A stretch of 64,000 nt of DNA from Neobacillus rhizosphaerae (GTDB lineage: Bacteria; Bacillota; Bacilli; Bacillales; Cytobacillaceae): NCBI RefSeq assembly GCF_937468385.1, contig NZ_CALBWS010000002.1, positions 179,842 through 243,841 of the forward strand. Reading direction: 5' to 3'. The first letter of the stretch is position 1. Every line of letters begins with the position of its first letter. Shown in pieces: positions 16,692 to 25,828 of the stretch. The notes beneath the pieces are model-generated. The model saw only the letters and a list, made by a program, of their open reading frames with translations, was not told where the DNA came from and searched no databases. Position numbers and translations under genes: made by a program.

Positions 16692-16732
16692 AAAATCCCT
16701 GCTTTAATAAGGCTAGGATTTTCTTTTTTTTT
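16691..16732 (+). terminator. Terminator of histidine kinase gene
   Basis: GAAAATCC/GGATTTTC stem followed by nine T, directly at the stop codon. Confidence 0.8.
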
Positions 16733-16802
16733 CCTTAGAAACCTTCCGAAAAAGTTTTTTTGGCATATGATGTACTAAAAATTTTTTCGGGAGAATAGGC
16801 CT

Positions 16803-17357
16803 ATGTTTACATTAAAAGTTGATCACGATATTGAACTTCAATTGTTAGAACGACATCATGCCTTTAATCTGTTTCAGCTTGTTGAAGAAAACCGTGATCA
16901 TTTACGTGAGTGGATGCCATGGGTGGATAGTATGAACACCCTTTATCAGTTTGAATCCATCATACCAGTTTGGCTAACACAATTTGCAGAGAATAGTGCT
17001 CTTAATGTCGGGATTCTTTACAAAGGGGAACTAGTTGGTTCGATTGGGTTAAATCAAATGGATTGGTACAACAGTACAACAAGCATTGGCTATTATCTTG
17101 CCAAAAAAGCAGAAGGTCACGGTGTAATCACCCGTTCTGTTCAAGCCTTGTTAAACTATTGTTTTTTTCAATTAGGATTAAACCGTGTCGAAATTCGTTG
17201 TGGGGTTAAAAACAAGAAAAGCCAAGCAATTCCGGAAAGACTAGGTTTTGTTAAAGAAGGGATAATAAGAGATGGTGAACAATTAAACGGCCGCTTTCAC
17301 AATCTTATCGTTTACAGCATGTTGGCTCGTGAATGGAAAGGAACTAAGAGAAAATAG
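16803..17357 (+). CDS. ydaF: GNAT acetyltransferase, RimL/YdaF type
   Basis: 184 aa, the same length and pattern as B. subtilis YdaF, a putative ribosomal-protein N-acetyltransferase using acetyl-CoA. Seen: N-terminal LKVDHDIELQLLERHHA, IGYYLAKKAEGHGVITRSVQ (motif A, acetyl-CoA pyrophosphate loop, about 95-113) and the final NKKSQAIPERLGFVKEGIIR with RDGE(Q)LNGRFHN, typical of RimJ/RimL members. True substrate unknown. Stands alone between two terminators. Confidence 0.88.
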   Translation: MFTLKVDHDIELQLLERHHAFNLFQLVEENRDHLREWMPWVDSMNTLYQFESIIPVWLTQFAENSALNVGILYKGELVGSIGLNQMDWYNSTTSIGYYLAKKAEGHGVITRSVQALLNYCFFQLGLNRVEIRCGVKNKKSQAIPERLGFVKEGIIRDGEQLNGRFHNLIVYSMLAREWKGTKRK

Positions 17358-17384
17358 ATTTTCAATAATAAGGGATTCCTTTGT

Positions 17385-17407
17385 GCTGCCAATTGGCAGC
17401 TTTTTTT
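17385..17407 (+). terminator. Terminator of ydaF-like gene
   Basis: Perfect palindrome GCTGCCAATTGGCAGC followed by seven T. Confidence 0.85.
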
Positions 17408-17479
17408 AATATTTTATTAAATTTGCTCATTAGGTCTATTTTTGGAATAATAAATTTTTACATTCTGCAATTATAATGT

Positions 17480-17556
17480 GAACGGTAAGGTAATAATGAG
17501 ACAAAGAGTAATTTTGTAAGTGAGGTGGCATACCTTACCGTTAGTAAGGGAACCGA
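17480..17556 (+). promoter_or_regulatory. Structured leader of first CNNM/CBS gene
   Basis: AACGGTAAGGTA (from 17482) pairs perfectly with TACCTTACCGTT (17531-17542) around a 37-base loop that contains GAGGTGGC. A downstream AAGGGAA precedes the likely ATG at 17553. The second paralog has a matching order of elements at 19476-19522. Looks like an RNA switch or upstream translated leader; class unknown. Confidence 0.5.
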
Positions 17557-18866
17557 TGATTTGGATGAATGTTGTCATATTAGTGCTCTTAATTGCTTTT
17601 ACTGCATTTTTTGTTGCATCAGAGTTTGCAATTGTGAGAGTGCGTTCAACGAGAATTGATCAATTACTGTTGGAAGGAAACAAACAAGCCGAGTCGGCCA
17701 AAAAAGTCATATCCAATATGGATGGATACTTATCCGCCACACAAGTAGGAATTACGATTACTTCCTTAATATTAGGATGGCGCGGAGAGTCAACCATTCG
17801 CGAACTGTTGAACCCTCTATTTAAATGGATTCAATTACCATTTTCATTAAATCAGATTATCTCGTTTATTTTAGCCTTTACCATTATAACTTTTTTCAAT
17901 GTTGTCATTGGAGAATTAGCCCCAAAAACGTTTGCGATTCAAAAGGCTGAAGAAATAATCCTGCTTTTTTCACCACCGCTAATATTCTTTTATCGGTTGA
18001 TGTATCCGTTTATCTGGGTTCTTAATCGTTCGGCCCGTTTTATCACTAGTCTGTTCGGAATTAAACCTGTTTCTGAACAGGATATGGTTCTTTCTGAGGA
18101 AGAATTGCGGATGATTCTCTCGCAAAGTTATGAAAGCGGAGAAATAAATCATTCTGAATACAACTATATGAATAAAATATTTGAATTTGATGATCGCATT
18201 GCTAAAGAAATCATGGTTCCGCGAACAGAGGTCATTACACTTCCAAAGGATGCAGAACTTGAAGAAATTATCGAAATGGTGAAGGAAGAAAAATATACCC
18301 GGTATCCTGTCATTGATGGTGACAAGGATACCATCTTAGGGATTGTTAATATTAAGGAGATTTTAACAGATTGTATTCAGCAGAAATGCACTGGTGAACA
18401 ACCGCTAATGTACTATTTAAAGCCAGTGATTCATGTAATTGAGACCATCCCTATTCAAGAACTGTTGGTCAAGCTGCAAAAAAACCGTTCTCACATGGCT
18501 GTTCTCTCAGACGAATATGGTGGCACTGCCGGAATTGTGACTGTCGAAGATATTCTCGAAGAAATAGTTGGTGAAATTCGTGATGAATTTGACCTTGATG
18601 AGCTTCCTTTAATACAAAAAATAGGTGAAGATCACTTTATCTTGGATGGAAAGGTCCTAATAAGTGAAGTCAACGACCTTTTAGGGACAACACTTGAAGA
18701 AGCTGATGTAGATACAATTGGCGGCTGGTTCTTAACGCAAAAGTTTGATGTACATAAAGGCGATTCCATTGAAATAGACCGATTTATTTTTCAAATTGAG
18801 GAAATTGAAGGTCATCATATTTTGTATATTGGAGTAAGAAAAACTCCAACAAATAGCATCTCTTAA
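17553..18866 (+). CDS. CNNM/CBS-pair membrane protein ('hemolysin' family), copy 1
   Basis: About 437 aa from the ATG at 17553 (an upstream GTG at 17520 is open in frame but lies inside the structured leader). CNNM/DUF21 domain with 3-4 membrane helices (residues 1-190: VASEFAIVRVRSTRI, then GELAPKTFAIQKAE), two CBS domains (about 200-320: REIMVPRTE type EIMVPRTEVITLP, HMAVLSDEYGGTAGIVT) and a CorC_HlyC domain (about 340-435, DVDTIGGW). The family includes magnesium or cobalt efflux proteins such as MpfA/YhdP; the hemolysin name is historical. A paralog is at 19523, with a MerR gene between. Likely Mg2+ homeostasis. Confidence 0.88.
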   Translation, partial: PMIWMNVVILVLLIAFTAFFVASEFAIVRVRSTRIDQLLLEGNKQAESAKKVISNMDGYLSATQVGITITSLILGWRGESTIRELLNPLFKWIQLPFSLNQIISFILAFTIITFFNVVIGELAPKTFAIQKAEEIILLFSPPLIFFYRLMYPFIWVLNRSARFITSLFGIKPVSEQDMVLSEEELRMILSQSYESGEINHSEYNYMNKIFEFDDRIAKEIMVPRTEVITLPKDAELEEIIEMVKEEKYTRYPVIDGDKDTILGIVNIKEILTDCIQQKCTGEQPLMYYLKPVIHVIETIPIQELLVKLQKNRSHMAVLSDEYGGTAGIVTVEDILEEIVGEIRDEFDLDELPLIQKIGEDHFILDGKVLISEVNDLLGTTLEEADVDTIGGWFLTQKFDVHKGDSIEIDRFIFQIEEIEGHHILYIGVRKTPTNSIS

Positions 18867-18880
18867 ATAGGAGGCGTTAT

Positions 18881-18970
18881 TTGTTGGAGTTCCTTAGTAA
18901 TATTTTGATTTTTCTGTTCATACTTGCGATTTATTTCCATAAAATGTTGATATCAAGTAATACACACTAA
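18881..18970 (+). CDS. Possible 29-aa membrane peptide
   Basis: TTG start 6 bases after a perfect AGGAGG, then one hydrophobic helix (FLSNILIFLFILAIYFHKML) and a short polar tail. It begins 15 bases after the stop of the first CNNM/CBS gene, so it could be co-transcribed with it. Known small peptides regulate Mg2+ transporters in other bacteria, but no relation can be shown here. The clean RBS is the only support. Confidence 0.42.
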   Translation: MLEFLSNILIFLFILAIYFHKMLISSNTH

Positions 18971-19026
18971 CCAGAACGTTTGACTGTATGGTATAAAATC
19001 TTTATAATTATTGTTAATTTTATTTA

Positions 19027-19461
19027 TTGTTGAGGTGGTATGATGGGGCTGTCTATCGAATTGGTGAAATAGCTGAAATAGCGCATGTGTCAAAACGAAC
19101 AATTGACTATTACACGTCTATTGGCTTATTAAAGGCGCGACGCTCTAAGTCAAATTACCGCATTTATTCGGATGAAGCGTTAAATGATTTAAAGTTTATT
19201 GAAGAATGCAAGAGTCTGCACTATCCATTAGACAAGATTAGAAGAAAACTAGAAATAAGAAAAGCGAAAAATATCCGTGATTCAGAAGTGGATAAACATG
19301 TTAAAGCTGTTACACAGCAGATGCAGCAGCTTCATCACGATTTATTTGATTTAATACCAATTCTTGAGAAATTGGATGAACAACAAAAAGAAAAGCTGAC
19401 AAATAATCTAAGTCTTCTTAGGACTGCACTAATGAAATCTCTTTTGAATATCACGAGCTAA
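19027..19461 (+). CDS. MerR-family transcriptional regulator
   Basis: 144 aa. Winged helix-turn-helix at the N-terminus (YRIGEIAEIAHVSKRTIDYY, then TSIGLLKARRSKSNYRIYSD), then a helical dimerisation region (about 75-144) rich in Gln, Lys and Leu. No Cys cluster, so not a metal-thiol sensor of the CueR/MerR type. The start is unclear: TTG at 19027 or 19030 is the only option in frame, and the GAGGTGG that follows would then be inside the gene. Placed between two CNNM/CBS paralogs, so it probably controls the second one. Confidence 0.82.
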   Translation: MLRWYDGAVYRIGEIAEIAHVSKRTIDYYTSIGLLKARRSKSNYRIYSDEALNDLKFIEECKSLHYPLDKIRRKLEIRKAKNIRDSEVDKHVKAVTQQMQQLHHDLFDLIPILEKLDEQQKEKLTNNLSLLRTALMKSLLNITS

Positions 19462-19471
19462 TTTTTTTATT

Positions 19472-19522
19472 ACACTGGGAGGTGACTCCTTACTCGTGTA
19501 AAAACGGGATAAGGGAATTTAT
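19472..19522 (+). promoter_or_regulatory. Structured leader of second CNNM/CBS gene
   Basis: TTACAC...GTGTAA outer pairing encloses a GGAG-GTGA-CTCC hairpin, followed by CCTTACTCGTG and AAGGGAA before the TTG start. The order GAGGTGRC, CCTTAC, CGT, AAGGGAA repeats that of the leader at 17480-17556. Confidence 0.5.
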
Positions 19523-20875
19523 TTGGACATATTTAACTTGGTTTTAATAGCCATTTTAATTGCTTTAACTGCTTTTTTTGTAGCTTCAGAATTTGCGATT
19601 GTTAAAATTAGAAGTTCAAGAATTGATCAGTTAATTGAAGAAGGAAATTCGAAAGCTGTTTCAGTCAAAAAGGTAATTTCAAATTTAGATGAATACTTGT
19701 CTGCCTGTCAGCTAGGTATTACGATAACGGCTCTAGCTCTTGGGTGGATTGGTGAAAAGACCATTAAAGGTTTGCTTGCACCTCTTTTTGTTAAAATCAA
19801 CATTCCCGAGAGTGCCACTCACCTATTATCTGTTGGAATTGCATTTGCAACCATCACGTTTTTACATGTTGTGGTTGGTGAGCTAGCGCCTAAAACACTG
19901 GCCATTCAAAAAGCTGAATGGATTACCATGGCTGTGTCACGTCCGCTTATCTTTTTTTATAAGCTCATGTTCCCGTTTATTTGGGTTCTGAATGGATCTG
20001 CACGGATTGTTTCTGGCATTTTTGGTTTAAAACCAGTTTCTGAAAATGAAATTGCTCATACAGAAGAAGAGCTGAGAATTATCCTATCTGAAAGTTATAA
20101 AAGTGGCGAAATTAACCAATCGGAGTTTAAGTATGTAAATAAAATTTTTGATTTTGATAATAGAATTGCGAAAGAAATTATGGTTCCAAGAACGGAAATT
20201 GTTTCAATGTCCAAGGAAGATACACTTGAAACCTTTCTAAAAGTTATCCGAGAAGAAAAATTCACCAGGTACCCAATCATTGACGGTGATAAGGATCATA
20301 TTATCGGTCTTGTTAATATTAAAGAAATCATGACTGACCTAATTGGGAATGAAAAACTTTCCACAAGCAGCTTAGAAACCTATACTCGTCCAATTATAAG
20401 AGTAATAGAAACCATTCCAATCCATGATTTACTTGTAAAAATGCAAAAAGAGCAAATGCATATGGCGATATTAATGGATGAATATGGAGGTACATCAGGA
20501 CTTGTTACGGTAGAAGATATTCTTGAAGAAATTGTCGGTGAGATTCGCGATGAATTTGATATGGATGAAATTCCTGAGATTCGCAAGATTAAGGAAAATC
20601 ATTATATTATTGATTCCAAGGTTTTAGTGAGTGAAGTCAATGATTTATTGGGAGTCGAAATTGATGATGAAGATGTGGATACAATTGGAGGCTGGATATT
20701 AACTGAGAATTACGAAGCAAAAGAAGGCGACATCCTTCTCCATGAATCCTATTCCTTTAAAATCCTCGATATGGAAGAGCATCATATTAAATATATTGAG
20801 GTCACGAAACATGCCATTGATGGTGAACCAATTTTCCAGCACATCGCAATGACCAAGTCAGAGGTATTATCATAA
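19523..20875 (+). CDS. CNNM/CBS-pair membrane protein ('hemolysin' family), copy 2
   Basis: 450 aa, TTG start with AAGGGAA 8 bases upstream. Same architecture as the first copy: DUF21/CNNM membrane domain (LVLIAILIALTAFFVASEF; GELAPKTLAIQKAE), CBS pair (EIMVPRTEIVSMS; HMAILMDEYGGTSGLVTVED) and CorC_HlyC transporter-associated domain (DVDTIGGWILTENY). The two copies are clearly paralogous along their length, with different termini, so an old local duplication around the MerR gene. Probable divalent cation (Mg2+) efflux or homeostasis; membrane. Confidence 0.88.
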   Translation: MDIFNLVLIAILIALTAFFVASEFAIVKIRSSRIDQLIEEGNSKAVSVKKVISNLDEYLSACQLGITITALALGWIGEKTIKGLLAPLFVKINIPESATHLLSVGIAFATITFLHVVVGELAPKTLAIQKAEWITMAVSRPLIFFYKLMFPFIWVLNGSARIVSGIFGLKPVSENEIAHTEEELRIILSESYKSGEINQSEFKYVNKIFDFDNRIAKEIMVPRTEIVSMSKEDTLETFLKVIREEKFTRYPIIDGDKDHIIGLVNIKEIMTDLIGNEKLSTSSLETYTRPIIRVIETIPIHDLLVKMQKEQMHMAILMDEYGGTSGLVTVEDILEEIVGEIRDEFDMDEIPEIRKIKENHYIIDSKVLVSEVNDLLGVEIDDEDVDTIGGWILTENYEAKEGDILLHESYSFKILDMEEHHIKYIEVTKHAIDGEPIFQHIAMTKSEVLS

Positions 20876-20889
20876 ATACCCAATATTAA

Positions 20890-20917
20890 ACAGACCGATT
20901 ATTCGGTCTGTTTTTTT
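20890..20917 (+). terminator. Terminator of second CNNM/CBS gene
   Basis: ACAGACCGA/TCGGTCTGT stem followed by seven T. Confidence 0.9.
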
Positions 20918-21002
20918 GAATGATTGAATAATGAAAAATTGTACATTTGTCCAATCAGAGTGCTCATTAATAACATATCCTGTTCATAAGGAGGGATGAA
21001 TT

Positions 21003-21188
21003 ATGAATCATGTAGCAGCTTTATTCTTAGCCTGTATTTTGGCTGGTTTTGCCTTAATTAAAATGCCTGTAGTTTCTTTTTTAGCTGGCCTATCATCAAT
21101 TTTTCATGTTGTCGGAGTACTTGCCATTTTAGTATTTTCTTTCGCTTTGCTATACCTAGGCGTCAAAGCCCTATTCACAAAATTGTAA
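21003..21188 (+). CDS. Small two-helix membrane protein, 61 aa
   Basis: 61 aa with two membrane helices (about residues 4-30 and 33-55) and a short basic C-terminus. AAGGAGG lies 8 bases before the ATG and a terminator follows, so it is a complete single-gene unit. No family recognised. A perfect match to the CcpA cre consensus overlaps its stop codon. Confidence 0.75.
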   Translation: MNHVAALFLACILAGFALIKMPVVSFLAGLSSIFHVVGVLAILVFSFALLYLGVKALFTKL

Positions 21189-21198
21189 GCGTTTGCAA
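21183..21198 (+). promoter_or_regulatory. Perfect cre-like site at gene end
   Basis: TTGTAAGCGTTTGCAA fits the WTGNAANCGNWNNCAW cre consensus at every position. It overlaps the stop of the 61-aa gene rather than a promoter, so it would act as a roadblock or may be fortuitous. Confidence 0.5.
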
Positions 21199-21224
21199 TA
21201 TAGAACTGTTCGATTACAGTAAAG

Positions 21225-21253
21225 GTCAGATTAGCAACAATCTGATCTTTTTT
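21225..21253 (+). terminator. Terminator of 61-aa membrane gene
   Basis: GTCAGATT/AATCTGAT stem followed by TCTTTTTTC. Confidence 0.8.
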
Positions 21254-21382
21254 CTTTTTTTAAAGACAAGATTATAGTCTCAATATTATCATTAAATTGA
21301 GGAAAAGCTTTAAAATTTTTAAACATTACAGTGACCAATATGACTCGCTGTTCATGATCAGTCAAACCTATAAATACTCAAC

Positions 21383-21413
21383 AAAAAAAGACTGCATTAA
21401 TTTCCTACAGTCT
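21383..21413 (-). terminator. Terminator of coiled-coil gene
   Basis: AGACTG/CAGTCT stem with a 17-base loop followed on the minus strand by seven T. Confidence 0.65.
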
Positions 21414-21424
21414 CTGGTTCAAAA

Positions 21425-21721
21425 TTATTTGGTTTTTAAAATGATGAGATCCTCTTCAGCTTTTGCTATTTTCACTAAATGTGAATCAAGACGGCGGTTA
21501 ATATGTTGAATTTCACTGCTATGTGTGTCCTCGATACGCTGAAGTGATTCTTTAATATCGGAAAGGTCAATTTGATTTACTGCTACCCTATGTTCAATGC
21601 TGTCAACCTTTTCTAATCTTGAAAGCCGTCTTTCTATATTTTCCAAAGTTGAATTAAATGTATGAATTAAACTTTTAATGTCTTTAACATTTTCCGTTAG
21701 TTTTTCAAATTCCATCTCCAT
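21425..21721 (-). CDS. Coiled-coil protein, 98 aa
   Basis: 98 aa, almost wholly predicted coiled coil: heptads run from about residue 5 to 95 (IKSLIHTFNSTLENIERRLSRLE; IKESLQRIEDTH; INRRLDSHLVKIAKAEEDLI, quoted in parts). Highly charged, no Cys, no membrane segment. AAAGGAG lies 8 bases before the ATG and a terminator follows the stop. Found as a lone gene; no function can be assigned. Confidence 0.75.
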   Translation of the reverse strand: MEMEFEKLTENVKDIKSLIHTFNSTLENIERRLSRLEKVDSIEHRVAVNQIDLSDIKESLQRIEDTHSSEIQHINRRLDSHLVKIAKAEEDLIILKTK

Positions 21722-22350
21722 TATTAAAAGCTCCTTTAGCTAATTTATTTTATTTTATCACGGTTTTTACTATTAACATGTTACAAAAACAGCAACAATG
21801 AACATTTTTTGGTACAAAGTTTAAATTTTCCAAACTCTTAATCCATAGCCTCCACAGCCACACTGATCAATGAATTCGATTTCACTTTATTAGTATATTT
21901 TTTCTTCTATTTAAGGTTGTAAATAGTCAGTGATTTTACAAGATAAACACAACACCCAACTTCATTCCTCAACAGCTTTTAGTGCATCTGCTATTATCAG
22001 GTTAATATCTTGCTCATATTGTCACACTCCAAATCCTTCGTCCAATCTTTTTTCATATTGTCCTCCAGGAAAGTTAAATTTATTAGCTACTCCTTTAATT
22101 GAAACCTATTTTTAAAAATTCATTATTGATTTATTTCACACATGTGACCGTTTCGAAACAAAAATATGAACATCTTTAAAACTTATTCTAGATAGATGAA
22201 GTATGTGAATTATATCACAGGCAAAAGTCAAAGAAAGCTATAATCTCTAATCATAAGGAAATGGAGAATACATCTAAATGATTTCTCGCTTTTTAAATCC
22301 ATTTCTATCGTTTTGAATCATTATCAACTAGGAAAAGGTTGGTGTAAAAT
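21722..22350. other. Long intergenic stretch with a decayed gene
   Basis: About 630 bases without an intact gene. Its right half (21962-22106, minus strand) holds a gene remnant, listed separately. The rest is AT-rich and carries the promoter of the YneR-like gene near 22230-22340, where no clear boxes could be fixed. Confidence 0.5.
21962..22106 (-). pseudogene. Remnant of an unidentified protein's C-terminus
   Basis: One minus-strand frame reads GVANKFNFPGGQYEKRLDEG, then a TGA stop, then QYEQDINLIIADALKAVEE and a final stop. The amino acid composition is protein-like across the stop, so it looks like the end of a gene with a nonsense mutation. Family not recognised. No start or ribosome site in front. 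Confidence 0.35.
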
Positions 22351-22662
22351 ATGTTTATTTCTATCGATGAAAAGGCTAGTTTATGGTTTTCAAAAGAATT
22401 CGAAATCATAAAACCGTTCAGCATACGGATGTTTCCTCAATATGCCGGATTTGGCGCAAAGCATAAAGGTTATAGCCTCGCTTTTTCTGCTGAGCAACCT
22501 GCTAATTTAGGATTCAAAAAGGAGTTAAATGGTATTACTTTCTTTGTTGAAGGTAATGATGTTTGGTTCTTTGAGGAAACGGAAACGTACTTATCTGTCG
22601 ATGACCTCCTCGAAGAAATACATGTTACCTATAAGGAAAAAATCGGCCCAGCACTAAATTAG
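22351..22662 (+). CDS. yneR: HesB-like (YneR family) protein
   Basis: 103 aa, resembling B. subtilis YneR, a HesB-domain protein. Seen: MFISIDEKASLWFSKEF, FSIRMFPQYAGFGA and KELNGITFFVEGNDVWFFEE, the family order. It contains no cysteine at all, so unlike IscA/SufA it cannot bind an Fe-S cluster through thiols; function unknown. ATG with AAAAGG about 10 bases upstream. Single gene with a strong terminator. Confidence 0.82.
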   Translation: MFISIDEKASLWFSKEFEIIKPFSIRMFPQYAGFGAKHKGYSLAFSAEQPANLGFKKELNGITFFVEGNDVWFFEETETYLSVDDLLEEIHVTYKEKIGPALN

Positions 22663-22672
22663 CACCAATAAC

Positions 22673-22722
22673 AAAAAAATAAGGCATCCACTGTGAAAAA
22701 AAGTAGATGCCTTATTTTTTTG
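22673..22722. terminator. Bidirectional terminator
   Basis: AAATAAGGCATC/GATGCCTTATTT stem flanked by A-run and T-run, between convergent genes. Confidence 0.9.
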
Positions 22723-22787
22723 TCTGATTATTGATTAATAAAAAAACAAGCCAAAGTGTATTCCTCGGCCTGTTTCTATAAATTAAT

Positions 22788-23327
22788 TTAGTTTACTTGC
22801 TTACCTAAGGTTGGCGACAATAATTTAGCTCCTTCATAAGCTTTTCCGAGTTTTTCTTCGCCTTGAGCGAAGGTAGCGTTCGCTGCATCAAGATTAGGTG
22901 TGTCCTTTTTCAATTCATCTGCCATTGCTTGGTAAGACGCTGCATAATCTTTAAGTGCTGCTTCAAGTTCAGCTTTTTGATCCTTTAATCCTGCTGGAAT
23001 TTGGGTGTTAGTAAGCTCGGCAGCAACTGCAGCAGCTGATTCACTAGCTTTAGCTTTTTCGTCAGCAGTTGGTAGTTCTTCTGGTTTCGCATCAGGCTTT
23101 GATGCTTTGTTTACATATGCGTTTAAATCAGCATCTTTTGCGTTAATTTTATTTCCAAGATCCATGTAGAATCTAACTAATTCCTTCTTAACATCCACTT
23201 TTGGAGCTACTGTTTCTTTTGGTGTTTCTTTCTTATCCGCCTTTGTATCATTATTACTTGAGCATGCTGACAGACCAAAGACAAACGATACTGCTGTTAA
23301 TAATACTAATAACTTTCTCATTTTCAT
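22788..23327 (-). CDS. Lipoprotein, 179 aa
   Basis: Signal peptide with lipobox LSAC (Cys22), then an Asn/Asp/Lys-rich linker and a helical, Ala/Lys/Glu-rich domain (about residues 45-179). The mature protein is predicted to sit on the outer face of the membrane. Related small helical lipoproteins are common in Bacillus without known function. Promoter expected in the 350-base gap upstream; RBS GGGGGAAAATG is unusual but acceptable. No operon partner. Confidence 0.8.
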   Translation of the reverse strand: MKMRKLLVLLTAVSFVFGLSACSSNNDTKADKKETPKETVAPKVDVKKELVRFYMDLGNKINAKDADLNAYVNKASKPDAKPEELPTADEKAKASESAAAVAAELTNTQIPAGLKDQKAELEAALKDYAASYQAMADELKKDTPNLDAANATFAQGEEKLGKAYEGAKLLSPTLGKQVN

Positions 23328-24407
<1,080 letters not shown>

Positions 24408-24434
24408 TATAGAAATGAATGGAGTTGAAATGTT

Positions 24435-24830
24435 ATGGGTGATTTCACTTTATTTGGTATTCCAATTTCTTTTGGTACGATGATTTATCAAGCTATTATT
24501 TTTACGGTTCTTGTATTTATTTTAAAGAAGTTTGTTTTTAAAAAGCTGGTGAATATTCTGGATACAAGAAAACAACATATAGAAAATCAGCTGCAATTAA
24601 CCGAAAAATACAAACTTGATGCCCAAAAAAATTTTGAAGCAAGTGAAGCCATTCTTAAACAAGCAAGAGCAGACGCGAGAGAAATGATGAAGCATAATGA
24701 AAATGAGGCGAAATTGATTATTCAGGATGCTAAAGACAAAGCCAAACAAATCCTTAAAGAAGCAAAAGAGGAAGCATTCCTTTCACGGTCTCGGTCCTTA
24801 ACTCAAAACGGCCAAATAAAGGGGGCTTAA
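24435..24830 (+). CDS. atpF: Orphan ATP synthase FO subunit b, short
   Basis: 131 aa. Membrane helix (about residues 14-33, TMIYQAIIFTVLVFILKKFVF) followed by the Lys/Glu/Ala-rich stalk helix (ILDTRKQHIENQL; EAILKQARADAREMM) of subunit b. Normal Bacillus b is about 170 aa; here the part that binds subunit delta is missing and the end (SRSRSLTQNGQIKGA) is not b-like, as if deleted or recombined. Starts 27 bases after subunit a and ends 3 bases before the next gene, so one operon. Confidence 0.82.
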   Translation: MGDFTLFGIPISFGTMIYQAIIFTVLVFILKKFVFKKLVNILDTRKQHIENQLQLTEKYKLDAQKNFEASEAILKQARADAREMMKHNENEAKLIIQDAKDKAKQILKEAKEEAFLSRSRSLTQNGQIKGA

Positions 24831-24833
24831 TAT

Positions 24834-25799
24834 ATGAAACACAAATTTACAAAATACTTAGGAAGAGTGACAGAAAATCTTGAATTAGGGTTTGAAGAAA
24901 AATGGATTTATGTTCATTACACAAAAGGCTCGATTGAGAAAACAGCTTGCCTCTTGAAGAATGAAGTGAAATCAAATGAGGAATACCTCGAAGGTTTTTT
25001 TACAGAAAATCATGTATCTGAAGAAATGAAAAAAGAAGTTAGGAAATTTCTTAAGAATGAAAAGAACCACAATGATACCCATTGGAATGAATTTACGACC
25101 TTTCTAATGAAAGCCCTTTCTTTAAATATGGTGTTTGGTATTACCATTGCGATATGTGTATATGCTGGTTACAAGCTGGGGGCACTTTTGGATACACGGT
25201 TTGATATATATCCCACATTAACACTGATTGGTATCTTTACAGGGATTGGACTTGGCGGTGTGACTGTCTACTCGATGGTTCAAAAATATTTTACATCCCC
25301 TACTCCAAAAAGAAAAGACAAGGAACAATCTATAAATATGGAGCCAGTAGATATTAGAAACTTCCCTGTTATTGATGTAACGATTGAGGATGTTCGGATG
25401 GCCATAAGGAAGTTTTCCGATAATCTGCCGAAGGGTGTTTACCGGACGATTCTTGTTCAGGACGATAATAGTATCGACTTTAAGCAGCTGGCTTCTTTAC
25501 TTGGTGGGATTCCTTCTAAAAACTTCTTTATGTCAAAGGAAACCTATGATTTATTCGAAGAAAGCGAAAAACAAATACCATTAGAGATGGATATCGTTCA
25601 AAAGGCCGTTGACCAATATGTCAAGGAGCATAAGGAATATCCAATGTTAAAATTTGATCCGCAGCACAGAGTGAATTATTATCAGCTGCTGCAGGATCAC
25701 TATCTAAAAGGAGCTCCAGAAATACAATTTTATATAACTGATTTAGATGGACTTGTCACACATATTAAACCCCAGAAAAAAACCTCCTCTCAAAGCTGA
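24834..25799 (+). CDS. AtpI-like two-helix domain fused to DUF3939
   Basis: 321 aa. Residues 1-85 are an acidic/basic helical part of unknown type. Residues about 90-150 are a two-helix AtpI/AtpZ-like segment (ICVYAGYKLGALLDT, then TLIGIFTGIGLGGVTVY), the kind of protein encoded first in atp operons. Residues about 170-315 fit DUF3939 (VDIRNFPVIDVTIEDVR; GGIPSKNFFMSKETYD; FYITDLDGLVTH), a domain seen in Bacillus with no known function. GGGGG lies 9 bases before the ATG. The stop codon lies inside the terminator hairpin. It probably assists the adjacent a/b pair. Confidence 0.75.
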   Translation: MKHKFTKYLGRVTENLELGFEEKWIYVHYTKGSIEKTACLLKNEVKSNEEYLEGFFTENHVSEEMKKEVRKFLKNEKNHNDTHWNEFTTFLMKALSLNMVFGITIAICVYAGYKLGALLDTRFDIYPTLTLIGIFTGIGLGGVTVYSMVQKYFTSPTPKRKDKEQSINMEPVDIRNFPVIDVTIEDVRMAIRKFSDNLPKGVYRTILVQDDNSIDFKQLASLLGGIPSKNFFMSKETYDLFEESEKQIPLEMDIVQKAVDQYVKEHKEYPMLKFDPQHRVNYYQLLQDHYLKGAPEIQFYITDLDGLVTHIKPQKKTSSQS

Positions 25800-25811
25800 G
25801 AGGAGGTTTTT
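25775..25811. terminator. Bidirectional terminator
   Basis: AAAACCTCCTCTCA/TGAGAGGAGGTTTT perfect stem with A- and T-runs, between convergent genes. Confidence 0.95.
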
Positions 25812-25828
25812 AGGTTCATATGGTCTTG

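Noticed and set aside
17358..17520. M-box or yybP-ykoY riboswitch before the first CNNM/CBS gene
   Set aside because: The core motifs of those classes were not seen; only the local inverted repeat is reported.
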